DNA of 64,000 bases from Tragulus kanchil (lineage: Eukaryota > Chordata > Mammalia > Artiodactyla > Tragulidae). The notes below the pieces were generated by a model, which made no database searches, was not told the origin of the DNA, and saw nothing but the letters and a program-made list of their open reading frames with translations. Where the stretch lies: the NCBI GenBank assembly GCA_022376925.1, contig JAIOJX010000002.1, positions 37,720,501-37,784,500 of the forward strand, written 5' to 3'. Both the position numbers and the translations under genes were made by a program. Positions 23,656 through 34,822 of this stretch are shown here, in pieces (positions within the stretch are counted from its first letter, which is position 1; each line of letters starts with the position of its first letter).

Positions 23656-24543
23656 GGTCTGAAGAAAGCTGAAGCTTTTGGTTCCTGGGCTAGATCATCG
23701 CATGCAATATTACAAACATCTGAATTTTTTTCCTATGGAATTTAGAGAGCTTCAGAGGGATAGTGCAACTACAGGAAGCCTCAAATCCTCAAGGGAGAGC
23801 TTCTGAACCCCTTGTTTAGGTGGCTAAACGGCTGTTTGCCGAGTCTTCCATTTGGCTTTCTGCTGTGTGTGAGCTTGCCTAATTGCTACAATTAGCAAAA
23901 TTAAGTGGCTCATTGTGTTTTTATACAAGTCCACCCACACAGCGCAACGTTTCACTTTGGAGGCTGTTCTCATCACTGACTTTCTTATTTTTAACTTTTC
24001 ATTCTGAAGGACATCTCTGACTTTTAAATGAAATTCTCTTTGAACAATTGGATCATCAGACCACATTTTTGTTTCTCCTGAAACCTTGCCAAGTCCAGAA
24101 GAGATTCTGATGGGAAGATATTCCTTGGTTTTCTAGAAGGATTTGCAGCTGTCATGACAAGTCATGTTCATCTCTCAGTGCCAGTGCTTCTGGCTGTGGG
24201 ATCCTTGGCTAATTTAGTGTCTGTGAGTGCAAGCTCTGTCTGTGAATGGTACTCAGTCCACAGATGGCAGGGAGGATCAAGTGAGACCATGTGGAATGAG
24301 AGGCTGGAGAGCACGGCCTGGGCACGTGGTGCTCTCAGGCATTGTTGATTCCCATTAATACGAGGAAATGAATAACAGAAAGTCTCAGAGGGGCAGGGAG
24401 GGGCAATAACCAAAGTGAATATTTGATTCAGCCAGACTTTCTGACTTCCATAGCGGAGTATGAAATGATACTAGCAAAGCAGTTCAGTATTTCAGGGACG
24501 TTAACTGAGGTCTTATTAGCAGAACACTGACCCAGGAAGAGGG

Positions 24544-24753
24544 TTTCCCAGGTGTCTCAGTGGTAAAGAAATGCCTGCTCATGCAAGAGACGTGGGTTTG
24601 ATCCCTGGGCTGGGAAGATCCCCTGGAGAAGGAAATGGCAAACCACTCCAGTATTCCTGGCTGAAAAACCCCATGGACAGAGGAGCCTGGTGGGTTATAG
24701 CCCATACAGTAGCAAAGAGTGGGACACAACTTAGTGACTGAACAACAACAACA
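24544..24753 (+). mobile_element. Bov-tA-type SINE, second copy
   Basis: Duplicate of 23446-23655. Confidence 0.9.
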
Positions 24754-25063
24754 GGTCTGAAGAAAGCTGAAGCTTTTGGTTCCTGGGCTAGATCATCGCA
24801 TGCAATATTACAAACATCTGAATTTTTTTCCTATGGAATTTAGAGAGCTTCAGAGGGATGGTGCAACTACAGGAAGCCTCAAATCCTCAAGGGAGAGCTT
24901 CTGAACCCCTTGTTTAGGTGGCTAAACGGCTGTTTGCCGAGTCTTCCATTTGGCTTTCTGCTGTGTGTGAGCTTGCCTAATTGCTACAATTAGCAAAATT
25001 AAGTGGCTCATTGTGTTTTTATACAAGTCCACCCACACAGCGCAACGTTTCACTTTGGAGGCT

Positions 25064-25916
25064 ATTTGATCATGGACACTGAATGTTTCCATGCGGCCAT
25101 GTTTTAGGACAGTCACTGGACAGGACACATGTCCACAGAGAGCTCTTTGTGGTGGGCAGCGCAGCTCGCCCAGGTGGGGGGTGGTGCCCAGCGGTCAAGA
25201 TGGTTTCACAGTCTGATATGAGTGGCGAGCAGAAACTTGGAAACGGGGGCGGGGGTGATGGAGGAGAATGGTCCATCCTCAGCGAGTGTGAAAGGCTCCT
25301 GTTCGGATGGGGAGAAGGGGTTATGAGTCACAGGCTGGCAGGCACCAGCATGTTGCTTGTTTTCAGAAGTGACACTGGACTGCTGAAGACATACGGATGA
25401 GAGCTGACCTGCGCCCATCCCCGAAACTGGAGAAAAATCTGCCTCAGTCCTGCTGTGTTTGCACTGCACACGTCCACCATTCTCTGAGCCGTTTTTCTGA
25501 ACGTCAGCCTGAGCTACTTTTTTTTTAAAGGCTTTACGGAATTTTCCTTAGAAACATCAAAATGCAGGCACCTAGTCCGAGTTTTATATAGAAAGAGTAA
25601 CTGGTAAGGGCAAAGACTTGCGAGAATGCTGGGGAACATATATATAGTCTTGGAAATGGTTCATCAGGAAAAAAGAGTCTCTGGATTCTTGTTCAAACAT
25701 CGTGTCAGAACTTGTTTCCACTCAGTGGCATGTGGTCCACTGAAAGGTAAATAATCTTATGTAGTCCTGCTAAAGACACCAGAGGCTTTCTCTGCTCCTT
25801 TCGATCTGTTTGGAGAAAGACTCTTTGAAATGACTCAAAATGACTCATTTGCTCCAAAGATAAGATCTTGAGAAGTGTGAAATCTACAAGCTAAAAGCGC
25901 TAAATTAGATCTAGGT
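25064..25916. other. Unassigned sequence, GC-richer at 25130-25330
   Basis: A 105-codon plus-strand frame (25083-25400) overlaps minus-strand frames and has no recognisable domain. I regard it as chance in a GC-richer patch. Confidence 0.5.
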
Positions 25917-25930
25917 ATTTCCAACTGGAG

Positions 25931-26277
25931 CAGACTCTTGAGAGTCCCTTGGACTGCAAGGAGATCAAGCCAGTCAATCCTAAAGGAAATCAGCTCTGAA
26001 GATTCATTGGAAGGACTGATCCTGAAGCTGAAGCTCCAATACTTTGGCCACCTGATGTGAAGCGCTGACTCATTGGAAGAGACCCTGATTCTAGGAAAGA
26101 CTGAGGGCAAAAGGAGAAGGGGTCGACAGAGGATGAGATATTAGATAGCATCACAGACTCAATGGAGATGAATTTGAACAAACTCAGGGAGACAGTAAAG
26201 GAGGGAAGCCTGGCGTGCTGCAGTCCAGGGGGCCGCAAAGAGTCAGACACGACTTAGCAACTGAACAAAACAACAAC
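25931..26277 (+). mobile_element. 5'-truncated Bov-B (RTE-type) LINE with 14-bp target-site duplication
   Basis: The Bov-B 3' end is recognisable by GGACTGCAAGGAGATCAA, ATACTTTGGCCACCTGATG, ACTCATTGGAAGAGACCCTG and the tail AGAGTCAGACACGACTTAGC. ATTTCCAACTGGAG flanks it at 25917-25930 and 26278-26291. Only the last part of the reverse-transcriptase region and the 3' end remain; it cannot encode a working protein. Its end resembles that of the Bov-tA SINEs, which Bov-B is known to mobilise. Confidence 0.95.
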
Positions 26278-26291
26278 ATTTCCAACTGGAG

Positions 26292-26669
26292 TCCAAGTCT
26301 GTTGATGTCTTACAGACATGGACTCTATGCTTAAGCTGATGCTGAAAATGAGCGGAAAAAACATATCTAAAAGTTCACATGTCAATAATATACTAATCCA
26401 TATGCATGAAAGGGCAGTGTATACTCCACTCTTTTCATCTGTTAGCTGTGTGTGTGTGAGTTATATATAATGTATGTGTTATTCATACCAGACACACATC
26501 TGTAAAGTATCTTTTAAAAAAGTCATTGAGATTTCAATTATTCCTATTCACTCTTCACTCAGTGCTATTACTTCATTTATTCATGGAGCCAAAGAAATGG
26601 GGCATTTAGAAATTAAATATAAATACATCTTCAGGTTATCTCTGTATTTTATATGTTGCTGATAACTTG
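26292..26669. other. Unassigned A/T-rich sequence
   Basis: No recognised repeat or gene; contains a short GT run near 26445. Confidence 0.5.
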
Positions 26670-28868
26670 AATTGCATATTCTTGCCACATCAGTAGGAGA
26701 ATTTATTTGTTGGGTTCACAGCAATATCATAAAAGAATAGTAACAAAGTGTCTGAAAAGTCCAGATTATTGAACTGGATAGTACACAGTTAAGGACAACG
26801 GAAACGGGAGAAGACTTAAAGGACATAGTCATTTTAGGGGACCACACTTTGACTTACATTGAAAAAAAATTACCTTCTTTCCTCCACACAAATATTTTAC
26901 TTAAAGTCTCAGTGTGGTTGATACATATGGTCCTTCCTCTCAAATAAAGTTTCATTGAGAAATGTTCATTTAAAAGTGAAGAAAATTTATAATATTTTCT
27001 TTTAGAAAATTTCATGGTTGTATGCAAACATCAAATGCTAAAGACAGACCCTTCACCCCCCTACAAGGGACTCAAATAGATCTAGCACAGGAATTTGGAG
27101 TCCACAAACAAAGAATCCAATGTTTCTGATTTTTGTGCTAACATTTGTAGGTTCCAATTTGTAAGGCTTGTTCCTTTGGGATTCTTGAGTTACTCTCTGT
27201 GGAGAATTTAATGGTCAACTGAAGATAAAATCTTAGAAAGAATTAAAGCAGAAATACGATGATCAAACTTTGTTCCTTTATACGTTGACCATGTCTCTTT
27301 AAATCCTAACACTGTAAACGCTCTGTTATCTGTGTGTCTAGAAATGAGCACAAGTCTGACAGCAATGCAGTGCTTTCTGAACCAGAAGCGAGATTAAGTC
27401 AGGATTCTCTTCGGAAGCAACCTTTTTTTGGATGTGGTTGTCTGCAATCTTGAGAAAGTTTGTAATTTATAAGATGGTAGAGAGGTAATTTCCTTTACAA
27501 GAATTTTTGACTGCACCCTCTTCAAGCATGTTGGATAACAGAGCATTTACAGTATTGGGGAAATCACTGAAAATGTCAGACTTCTTGCTCCCTCCAGTCT
27601 GTACGCTCACTTCCAAGGTAAAGCACAGTCCAGTATTTTTTAGTCACACAGCACTCATTTTGCGCCTTTGCCTGTCAAAGAAAGGATCAGGTTGAGAAAT
27701 AAGCTAGGACTTCCATGACTAAGAAGGAGGGACCTGTTGTGTTTGTTGACCGACATTGCTATCATTGATTGCATATTCTTTGCCACATCAGTAGGAAGAA
27801 TTTATTTGTTGGTTTTTTTCACAGCAATATCATAAAAGAATAGTAACAAAGTGTCTGAAAAGTCCAGATTATTGAACTGGATAGTACACAGTTAAGGACA
27901 ACGGAAACGGGAGAAGACTTAAAGGACATAGTCATTTTAGGGGACCACACTTTGACTTACATTGAAAAAAAATTACCTTCTTTCCTCCACACAAATATTT
28001 TACTTAAAGTCTCAGTGTGGTTGATACATATGGTCCTTCCTCTCAAATAAAGTTTCATTGAGAAATGTTCATTTAAAAGTGAAGAAAATTTATAATATTT
28101 TCTTTTAGAAAATTTCATGGTTGTATGCAAACATCAAATGCTAAAGACAGACCCTTCACCCCCCTACAAGGGACTCAAATAGATCTAGCACAGGAATTTG
28201 GAGTCCACAAACAAAGAATCCAATGTTTCTGATTTTTGTGCTAACATTTGTAGGTTCCAATTTGTAAGGCTTGTTCCTTTGGGATTCTTGAGTTACTCTC
28301 TGTGGAGAATTTAATGGTCAACTGAAGATAAAATCTTAGAAAGAATTAAAGCAGAAATACGATGATCAAACTTTGTTCCTTTATACGTTGACCATGTCTC
28401 TTTAAATCCTAACACTGTAAACGCTCTGTTATCTGTGTGTCTAGAAATGAGCACAAGTCTGACAGCAATGCAGTGCTTTCTGAACCAGAAGCGAGATTAA
28501 GTCAGGATTCTCTTCGGAAGCAACCTTTTTTTGGATGTGGTTGTCTGCAATCTTGAGAAAGTTTGTAATTTATAAGATGGTAGAGAGGTAATTTCCTTTA
28601 CAAGAATTTTTGACTGCACCCTCTTCAAGCATGTTGGATAACAGAGCATTTACAGTATTGGGGAAATCACTGAAAATGTCAGACTTCTTGCTCCCTCCAG
28701 TCTGTACGCTCACTTCCAAGGTAAAGCACAGTCCAGTATTTTTTAGTCACACAGCACTCATTTTGCGCCTTTGCCTGTCAAAGAAAGGATCAGGTTGAGA
28801 AATAAGCTAGGACTTCCATGACTAAGAAGGAGGGACCTGTTGTGTTTGTTGACCGACATTGCTATCAT
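26670..28868. repeat. Tandem duplication 10 (unit 1097-1103 bp)
   Basis: Copy 1 is 26670-27765 and copy 2 is 27767-28868. Length differences are confined to homopolymer-like runs within about 60 bases of the copy-2 left edge (TTCTTG/TTCTTTG, AGGAGA/AGGAAGA and a T run in place of GG). The remaining kilobase looks identical. Confidence 0.95.
26700..27765. other. Unassigned A/T-rich sequence (repeated at about 27800-28868)
   Basis: No SINE is present in the unit. The longest frame is 62 codons. Nothing recognised. Confidence 0.5.
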
Positions 28869-29387
28869 CTGTGATTTACTCATGGAATCAAAAGGACCGT
28901 TCAAATGAACAATTCCATTTCCCAAAGATCATTAATGAATGAAACGAACGACTCATGGTCTGGCACCAAAGTGAAGATTTTGCCAATATAACCATTTTTT
29001 TCTTTCTAAAGTACAGTGGTGGGGGTGGAATGTATTCGCCAATTGCTGACAAGAAGAGCATCTTTCTGGGTCTTTCCTGGTGGTTAGGTAATACTTTAGC
29101 ATCCAAACAAAAGGTTATTATTTTTTAGTGGACTCTTGCTTGGAGGATCGATCATGGAGTACTAGGAAAATATGTCTACTGATAAAAATTGTCTACTTTT
29201 TAAATACTGTTTTGGGGTTTAGTACCAAAAGAGGTCTGGGTTGGAGCCCTCTGTCACTTCCTGTGGATATTGTCACAGGGACGGCTGTCTCTGCACAACA
29301 TAGTCGTGACAGGTGGTGACTCTAGAACCTGACTGTTTAGAGTGAACTGGACAGTCCAAAGAACTGAATCATTAAGTTAAACTGACC
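28869..29387. other. Unassigned single-copy sequence
   Basis: Short frames only. It ends against the poly(T) run that marks the retroposed fragment. Confidence 0.5.
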
Positions 29388-29760
29388 TTTTTTTTTTTTT
29401 TTAAGTGACTTTACTGATATGTAGCACATCAGTTGGGTTCATATAAAACCAGGGAAGGATGCTCAGGACGTCTCCCACTGTGGTCAGGTTTGTCAGAAGA
29501 GATGAAAGAGAGTCATCTCTTACATCTTTGATTACCTGGGAGACATTGGCCAGTCTTGACAAGCCCTTTCTAGTTAAGCTGATTCTCTTGTCCCCAGATA
29601 GTCTGATAGCACCCCTGGCCAGGTCCCTGGGGGCACCGACATTGCAAAGTAGGGTGATTTTGCAAGAGCCACATGTTCTCGGTCTGCGGAGGCAGGCTGA
29701 CGGCATCTGTGGACCAGTTTCTACATCCCAAGTAATTACGATGCTGAAAGTATTTTAAAC
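29388..29760 (-). pseudogene. Poly(A)-tailed retroposed fragment of unknown source
   Basis: On the minus strand a 101-codon open frame (29706-29401) runs straight into a 15-base A run (29402-29388). The second and third bases of its TAA stop belong to that run. An AGTAAA hexamer lies about 10 bases before the run, as expected for a polyadenylated transcript end. The translation contains RLANVSQVIKD and TTVGDVLSILPWF; I do not recognise the parent. TTAAAC occurs at both edges (29377-29382 and 29755-29760), a weak target-site duplication at best. The plus strand is also open over most of the same interval, so coding potential is doubtful. Confidence 0.3.
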
Positions 29761-31303
29761 GATTCCAGGTCTATAAAAAAAGTGATGATGCCTATATGTA
29801 TACCCTATATTTTTTATTACAAAAATATTGAAATAATCCATGAGTTATTCCACTCTGCACCAACTATAAAAAAATACTATCAAAGTTTGACCGGCACTTT
29901 TAATGCAACAAAAAGCACCATGACCTGGGGGGACACTGGGAACAGAAAGTGGGGAATGTTTACTTGCTGGACGGAGGTATTGAAAACCCAGAAGCTTGTT
30001 GTGAGAGTGGGACCTTACAAACGACTCAAATAGAGATCTTAGCTGGATCTAGTAATAAGCCCTCAGTCAGTTCAGAAGGGTTTTCTCATTGCATATTCGC
30101 TGCACCTGTCTGGTCATACTTACTAATCTGTGTCCCAAAGCCTCTAAAAGACACATGACTGTGACCTTGGGAGGGGCAGGGGGCGTCTGTACACAGTGGA
30201 GGACTTGACCAAGCTCTCTTCTGCTTTTGCGGGGCTTACACCACACAGGCTCAGCCGTTCAGGGCTTCCCCTTCAGTCCCGTGTTGAGTGGACTTTGGCA
30301 CGAGAAGGGTGTGGCATGGTGTGTTCTGGAGTCCCGCCTGCCCGCCATCACACAGAACCTCCATTCCTGCACCTGCACACCGGCCGTCTCTCCTGCCGCT
30401 CCACCCTGACCTTCCCATGTGAGCTGCGCAGGCCAGGAAATCAGACACTCGTTTTGCCTTTTGCTCCCACTTCCTCTTGGTGGTTTCATTACATTTTTGC
30501 AACGGAATACTGCGTCCTGATCATCACTGAACTTACGTCACTAAGGTATCAAGCACCTTGGTCTTCTCAGAAGCCATCCATGGGCTGCATAGGGTTCCTG
30601 TAACAACAGATGCTCTCAACTCAAAATTTAAAATGAAAACAAAAAATCCTGACGTGTTGAAAACGAACTATTCCACCAATTCTAATACATGTGTAAACAC
30701 ACTTGGGTTTTCTGTCTGTTGGGTAAGCTTTTCACACATGGGACTGGTTTTCACATGAGGATGGTTTATGAATTCTTCCTAAGCTTCACTATTTTTTTCT
30801 CTTTTATTTTCTGGAGTCTCAAGGGATATGTTTTCTCTCTCTCTGTTTTTATATTCCTGTGAGAATCACAGCTTTGCATCAAGAGAAATCACCTAAGCTA
30901 TCTCGACAGAGGATTGGCGTGTGTGTTCGTATGTGTATGTGTGATTCACTATTCTTTTATGCAAAGATCAGTTAACGCTCTACTAGTTGGAAGCAACCTT
31001 TCCCATCGTAACAGTACCCGCTGGTGGATGTGCTGAAGATTGGGCTGGAGGGGTTGGTGGCAACAAGGGTTCCCACTGAGATGGCCTGTCCCCTTCAGAC
31101 AGAGTAGGAGGGTCTCCAGGCTGCTCTTGGCAAAGAGGCCGGCGGCAGGCACTCGGTTGATGGAGAATCAGACACGTATCCAATGACGGTCAGACTGGGA
31201 AGGTCGCAGCCATTCGCTCTGCTCGAGGGGAGAGTTTCCTATTGCCACAGCCCTGCTGTTACGCCCTTCGTCTGGAGGTCGCATCCCCTCTGAGTCCTTT
31301 TTC
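29761..31303 (-). other. 3' flank / possible 3' UTR of XKR4
   Basis: This single-copy stretch follows the XKR4 stop codon in transcript sense. It contains no recognised repeat. A minus-strand AATAAA lies at 30808-30803, about 500 bases past the stop, and could be a poly(A) signal, but nothing else supports that site. Open frames around 30200-30600 on both strands overlap in a GC-richer patch and look like chance. The true end of the transcript cannot be placed from sequence alone. Confidence 0.4.
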
Positions 31304-32250
31304 TTACAATGTGGTTTCGTACTCCAGCCGCTCCTGCACGAGAGCATCGTCTTTGTACTGCAGCCTCGGAGGAGACGGCGAACATTCAAAGGCTAGGATG
31401 GCCTTTCGCAGGCTTCGGTCCAACACATGTCTCTCCCATGCTGGGTACCTGTTCCTGAACAGGTCAATTTTGATGACAGATTCTTCAATCCGTGGTGGGC
31501 GAGAGGATGGGGTGGATGGGGCTGTGGGCCTCACCTGAAAGACAGGGACGCACCCATCCCGCTCGGCAAATTTCTGGTCGCGGTCGCCCGCGACGCTGCG
31601 GTTGTTGGAGATGGACCGCAGGGTGCTCGTGGCCACTTCGGGAGGCAGAGTGAAGGCAGCAGAGGGATCCTCGCACGCACAGCTTGGTGACTGCCCAAAT
31701 CGGGGTCCATTGGGGTGAAAGAAGGCATAATACATGAGCATAAAAACCACACCTGTTAAAAAGCTGCTGAAGACCACACACAGCGCCGGGATGGCAAAGG
31801 CGTCCGCAATCTGGGGAGCCTTGTAGAGGTACCAGAGGGCACTCAGGGCTGTGTTTTCCACAAGGATCACAAAGTAGTAAATGAAGAGCCTGCAGCGTGT
31901 CCGGCCTTCCTTGACATTGAACCAGCTGAAGATGTAGATGATCCCCACCACCATGTCGAACACGATCTCCTCCCACTTGGTGATACAGAACTCCGTCTCA
32001 CAGTGGACGATCCAGAAGGTCATGGTGCACCAGTGAAGGACGATGAAGATGCCAAAGTAGAGCTGGAAAACTGAGGCAAAGAGGGCGAAGGTGATGACCC
32101 TGGCCGCGATGGTGAAGAAGTGCCAGCAGAACTGGATGACCACAGCCATGTAGCTGATGGGCTTCTTGTCGTCGCGGGAGTCCCGGAGGGCCTTTTGGTA
32201 GGAGGCCAGGGCCCAGGCCAGGGACACCAGGGAGGCAGCTGCTGTGAACC
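31304..32250 (-). CDS. XKR4: XKR4 last coding exon (XK-related protein 4, C-terminal 314 residues)
   Basis: XKR4 is a plasma-membrane phospholipid scramblase of the XK family. Family knowledge: caspase removal of its C-terminal tail activates it, with help from a caspase-generated XRCC4 fragment, so phosphatidylserine is exposed on dying cells. The frame is open to a TAA at 31306-31304 and the protein ends LEYETTL, which I recognise as the XKR4 C-terminus. On the minus strand a pyrimidine-rich tract ends in TTTGTAG, with the acceptor AG at 32252-32251. The first two exon bases finish a split codon, and reading starts [12 protein letters not shown]. The apparent start at 32227 is only an internal GTG. 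Hydrophobic segments lie at about residues 33-60, 63-82, 94-110, 121-142 and 151-177 of the exon product. The hydrophilic tail includes AERDG (residues 228-232), my candidate caspase site. Full-length mammalian XKR4 is about 650 residues, so roughly the second half is here. The exon is single-copy and undamaged. Confidence 0.95.
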
Positions 32251-33027
32251 CTACAAAGGCAAGCAGGAAGACAAGCTGTCACAAGGGAGATACACTGGAA
32301 AGAAGTCACATGGGCCAGGGACCTGGGACAGGCTAGCTTTGACCAAGGCAAGTTCTCCGTTTCTCTGAGTTTGAGACGGACTGCAAATGGGGCTCCTAAG
32401 ATTTATCCTCCATGGGGCCCACCGTATGGAGAAGACATGGAGATGATGAGAATGTTACTCAGGATGAGAATGAGATGTGGGGGCTGAAAATGGGCAGGGG
32501 CATTAACTTTCTGTATATTCAGTGTAAATAGACTTGTGAGGAATATAAACATGAACTGAATGTTGACAGAACTGGGTGGCTGTTTCACTTTTGCTGCTGA
32601 TGACTGACCTCCAACGATGCTGGACAATTATTTACATTGGCACCCTCATTGGGAAGGTGGATGAGCTCCAAGGCTCCTTGGCCACTGTGGGATTCTGTGG
32701 TTAAAAGGAACTAATAATCCCAGGAAACCTGAGAGGCTAGTTAGCTACCTTTCTGCTTCTAAACCAGAATAAGTGTAGTTCATTTCCCCAAAAATGTTAA
32801 TTATTTCTTGAAAATAAGACAAGGAATTTGTGGGGTCTCCTTGGCCGCATGGCCCCGGATGTGTTCTCTGCCCTCATGCGATCTGAGACTCTTTCTACAG
32901 CTTCTTTCCACTTAGAAGGAACATCTGCTCATCATCACTCATCTCATAATCTTTACAAATTAAATATTGTACAGAAATCACTCATCAACTGCTTTTCTTA
33001 TTAGGCAGTGAGCACCATTTGGTTAGT

Positions 33028-33231
33028 GCCTGCTTGCTAAGTCGCTTTAGTCATGTCCAACTGTAACCCACCAAGCTCCTCTGTCCATGGGATTCTCCAG
33101 GCAGGAATAATAGAGTGGGTTGCCATGCCCTCCTCCAGGGGATCTTCCCGATCCAGGGATCAAACATACATCTCTTATGTCTCCTGCATTGGCAGTGGCT
33201 TCTTTAACACTAACACCACCTGGGAAGCCCT
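33028..33231 (-). mobile_element. Bov-tA-type SINE with 11-bp target-site duplication
   Basis: ATTTGGTTAGT lies at 33017-33027 and 33232-33242. The element lacks part of the usual ACTCTTTGCGACCCC segment. Confidence 0.93.
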
Positions 33232-33472
33232 ATTTGGTTAGTATTCCCCCTAAATCATGTTTCCAAATTAAAAAAAAAAATTCTTATTGATTTTTGTCCA
33301 CTCTTTCTCTACCTACTACACCTGAAACTTCACCTCCATGGTCCTGATGCAGAGAAGGCTCATCTAAAATACACTGCCTCCTTCAGGAGGGAAAGAGAGT
33401 TTCACTTTATCGCTGAAAGATTAGGCCAGTCTGCCCTGCAGCTGGTTTACTTAACAAGCCATACAATACCTC

Positions 33473-33493
33473 TGTGTGTGTGTGTGTGTGTGT
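33473..33493. repeat. (TG)n microsatellite
   Basis: About 21 bases of TG, identical in length to its duplicate at 34559-34579. Confidence 0.93.
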
Positions 33494-33502
33494 TTCTGTG
33501 TG

Positions 33503-33710
33503 TGGGCTCAGTTGCTCAGTCATGTCTGGCTCTTTCATGACCCCATGGACTATAACCTGCCAGGCTTCTCTGCCTATGCGATTTTCCAGGCAAAATTTCT
33601 GGAGTGGATTGCCATTTCCTGCTCCAGGGGATCTTCCTGACCCAGGGGATGAATTCCCATCTCCTGCACTGGCAGGCAGATTCTTTATCACTGAGTCATT
33701 GGAAAGCCCA
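33503..33710 (-). mobile_element. Bov-tA-type SINE beside a (TG)n run
   Basis: GGGCTCAGTTGCTCAGTCAT at the left and TCATTGGAAAGCCC at the right mark the element. Confidence 0.88.
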
Positions 33711-34113
33711 TGGACAATACTTAGCAAGATTATCAACATTGGCACCCTCATTGGGAAGGTGGATGAGCTCCGTGGGGATTCTGTGGTTAAAAGGAACTAA
33801 TAATCCCAGGAAACCTGAGAGGCTAGTTAGCTACCTTTCTGCTTCTAAACCAGAATAAGTGTAGTTCATTTCCCCAAAAATGTTAATTATTTCTTGAAAA
33901 TAAGACAAGGAATTTGTGGGGTCTCCTTGGCCGCATGGCCCCGGATGTGTTCTCTGCCCTCATGCGATCTGAGACTCTTTCTACAGCTTCTTTCCACTTA
34001 GAAGGAACATCTGCTCATCATCACTCATCTCATAATCTTTACAAATTAAATATTGTACAGATATCACTCATCAACTGCTTTTCTTATTAGGCAGTGAGCA
34101 CCATTTGGTTAGT

Positions 34114-34317
34114 GCCTGCTTGCTAAGTCGCTTTAGTCATGTCCAACTGTAACCCACCAAGCTCCTCTGTCCATGGGATTCTCCAGGCAGGAATAATAGA
34201 GTGGGTTGCCATGCCCTCCTCCAGGGGATCTTCCCGATCCAGGGATCAAACATACATCTCTTATGTCTCCTGCATTGGCAGTGGCTTCTTTAACACTAAC
34301 ACCACCTGGGAAGCCCT
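34114..34317 (-). mobile_element. Bov-tA-type SINE, second copy
   Basis: Duplicate of 33028-33231, with the flanking repeats at 34103-34113 and 34318-34328. Confidence 0.93.
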
Positions 34318-34558
34318 ATTTGGTTAGTATTCCCCCTAAATCATGTTTCCAAATTAAAAAAAAAAATTCTTATTGATTTTTGTCCACTCTTTCTCTACCT
34401 ACTACACCTGAAACTTCACCTCCATGGTCCTGATGCAGAGAAGGCTCATCTAAAATACACTGCCTCCTTCAGGAGGGAAAGAGAGTTTCACTTTATCGCT
34501 GAAAGATTAGGCCAGTCTGCCCTGCAGCTGGTTTACTTAACAAGCCATACAATACCTC

Positions 34559-34579
34559 TGTGTGTGTGTGTGTGTGTGT
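34559..34579. repeat. (TG)n microsatellite, second copy
   Basis: Duplicate of 33473-33493. Confidence 0.93.
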
Positions 34580-34588
34580 TTCTGTGTG

Positions 34589-34796
34589 TGGGCTCAGTTG
34601 CTCAGTCATGTCTGGCTCTTTCATGACCCCATGGACTATAACCTGCCAGGCTTCTCTGCCTATGCGATTTTCCAGGCAAAATTTCTGGAGTGGATTGCCA
34701 TTTCCTGCTCCAGGGGATCTTCCTGACCCAGGGGATGAATTCCCATCTCCTGCACTGGCAGGCAGATTCTTTATCACTGAGTCATTGGAAAGCCCA
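34589..34796 (-). mobile_element. Bov-tA-type SINE, second copy
   Basis: Duplicate of 33503-33710. Confidence 0.88.
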
Positions 34797-34822
34797 TGGA
34801 CAATACTTAGCAAGATTATCAA

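Larger units (their letters stand above)
22865..25063. repeat. Tandem duplication 9 (unit 1098 bp)
   Basis: Copy 1 is 22865-23965 and copy 2 is 23963-25063, sharing GCT at the junction. One substitution was noticed (GGGATAGTGC versus GGGATGGTGC). Each copy carries one Bov-tA SINE. Confidence 0.95.
32634..34822. repeat. Tandem duplication 11 (unit 1102 to 1086 bp)
   Basis: Copy 1 is 32634-33736 and copy 2 is 33736-34822. Copy 2 lacks about 16 bases near its left edge (after GATGAGCTCC), and one substitution (CAGAAATC versus CAGATATC) was seen. Two Bov-tA SINEs and a TG run are carried in both copies. It starts about 380 bp from the XKR4 acceptor but does not include it. Confidence 0.94.

Noticed and set aside
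29388..29403. Stop codon completed by a poly(A) run, as in mitochondrial mRNAs
   Set aside because: The translation resembles no mitochondrial protein, so a mitochondrial insert is unlikely; the coincidence needs only one T before the tail.
32120..32368. Frames antisense to or out of frame with the XKR4 exon (also 31485-31976, 31998-32351 and 31242-31690)
   Set aside because: These are shadows of the real exon caused by its GC-rich codon use.
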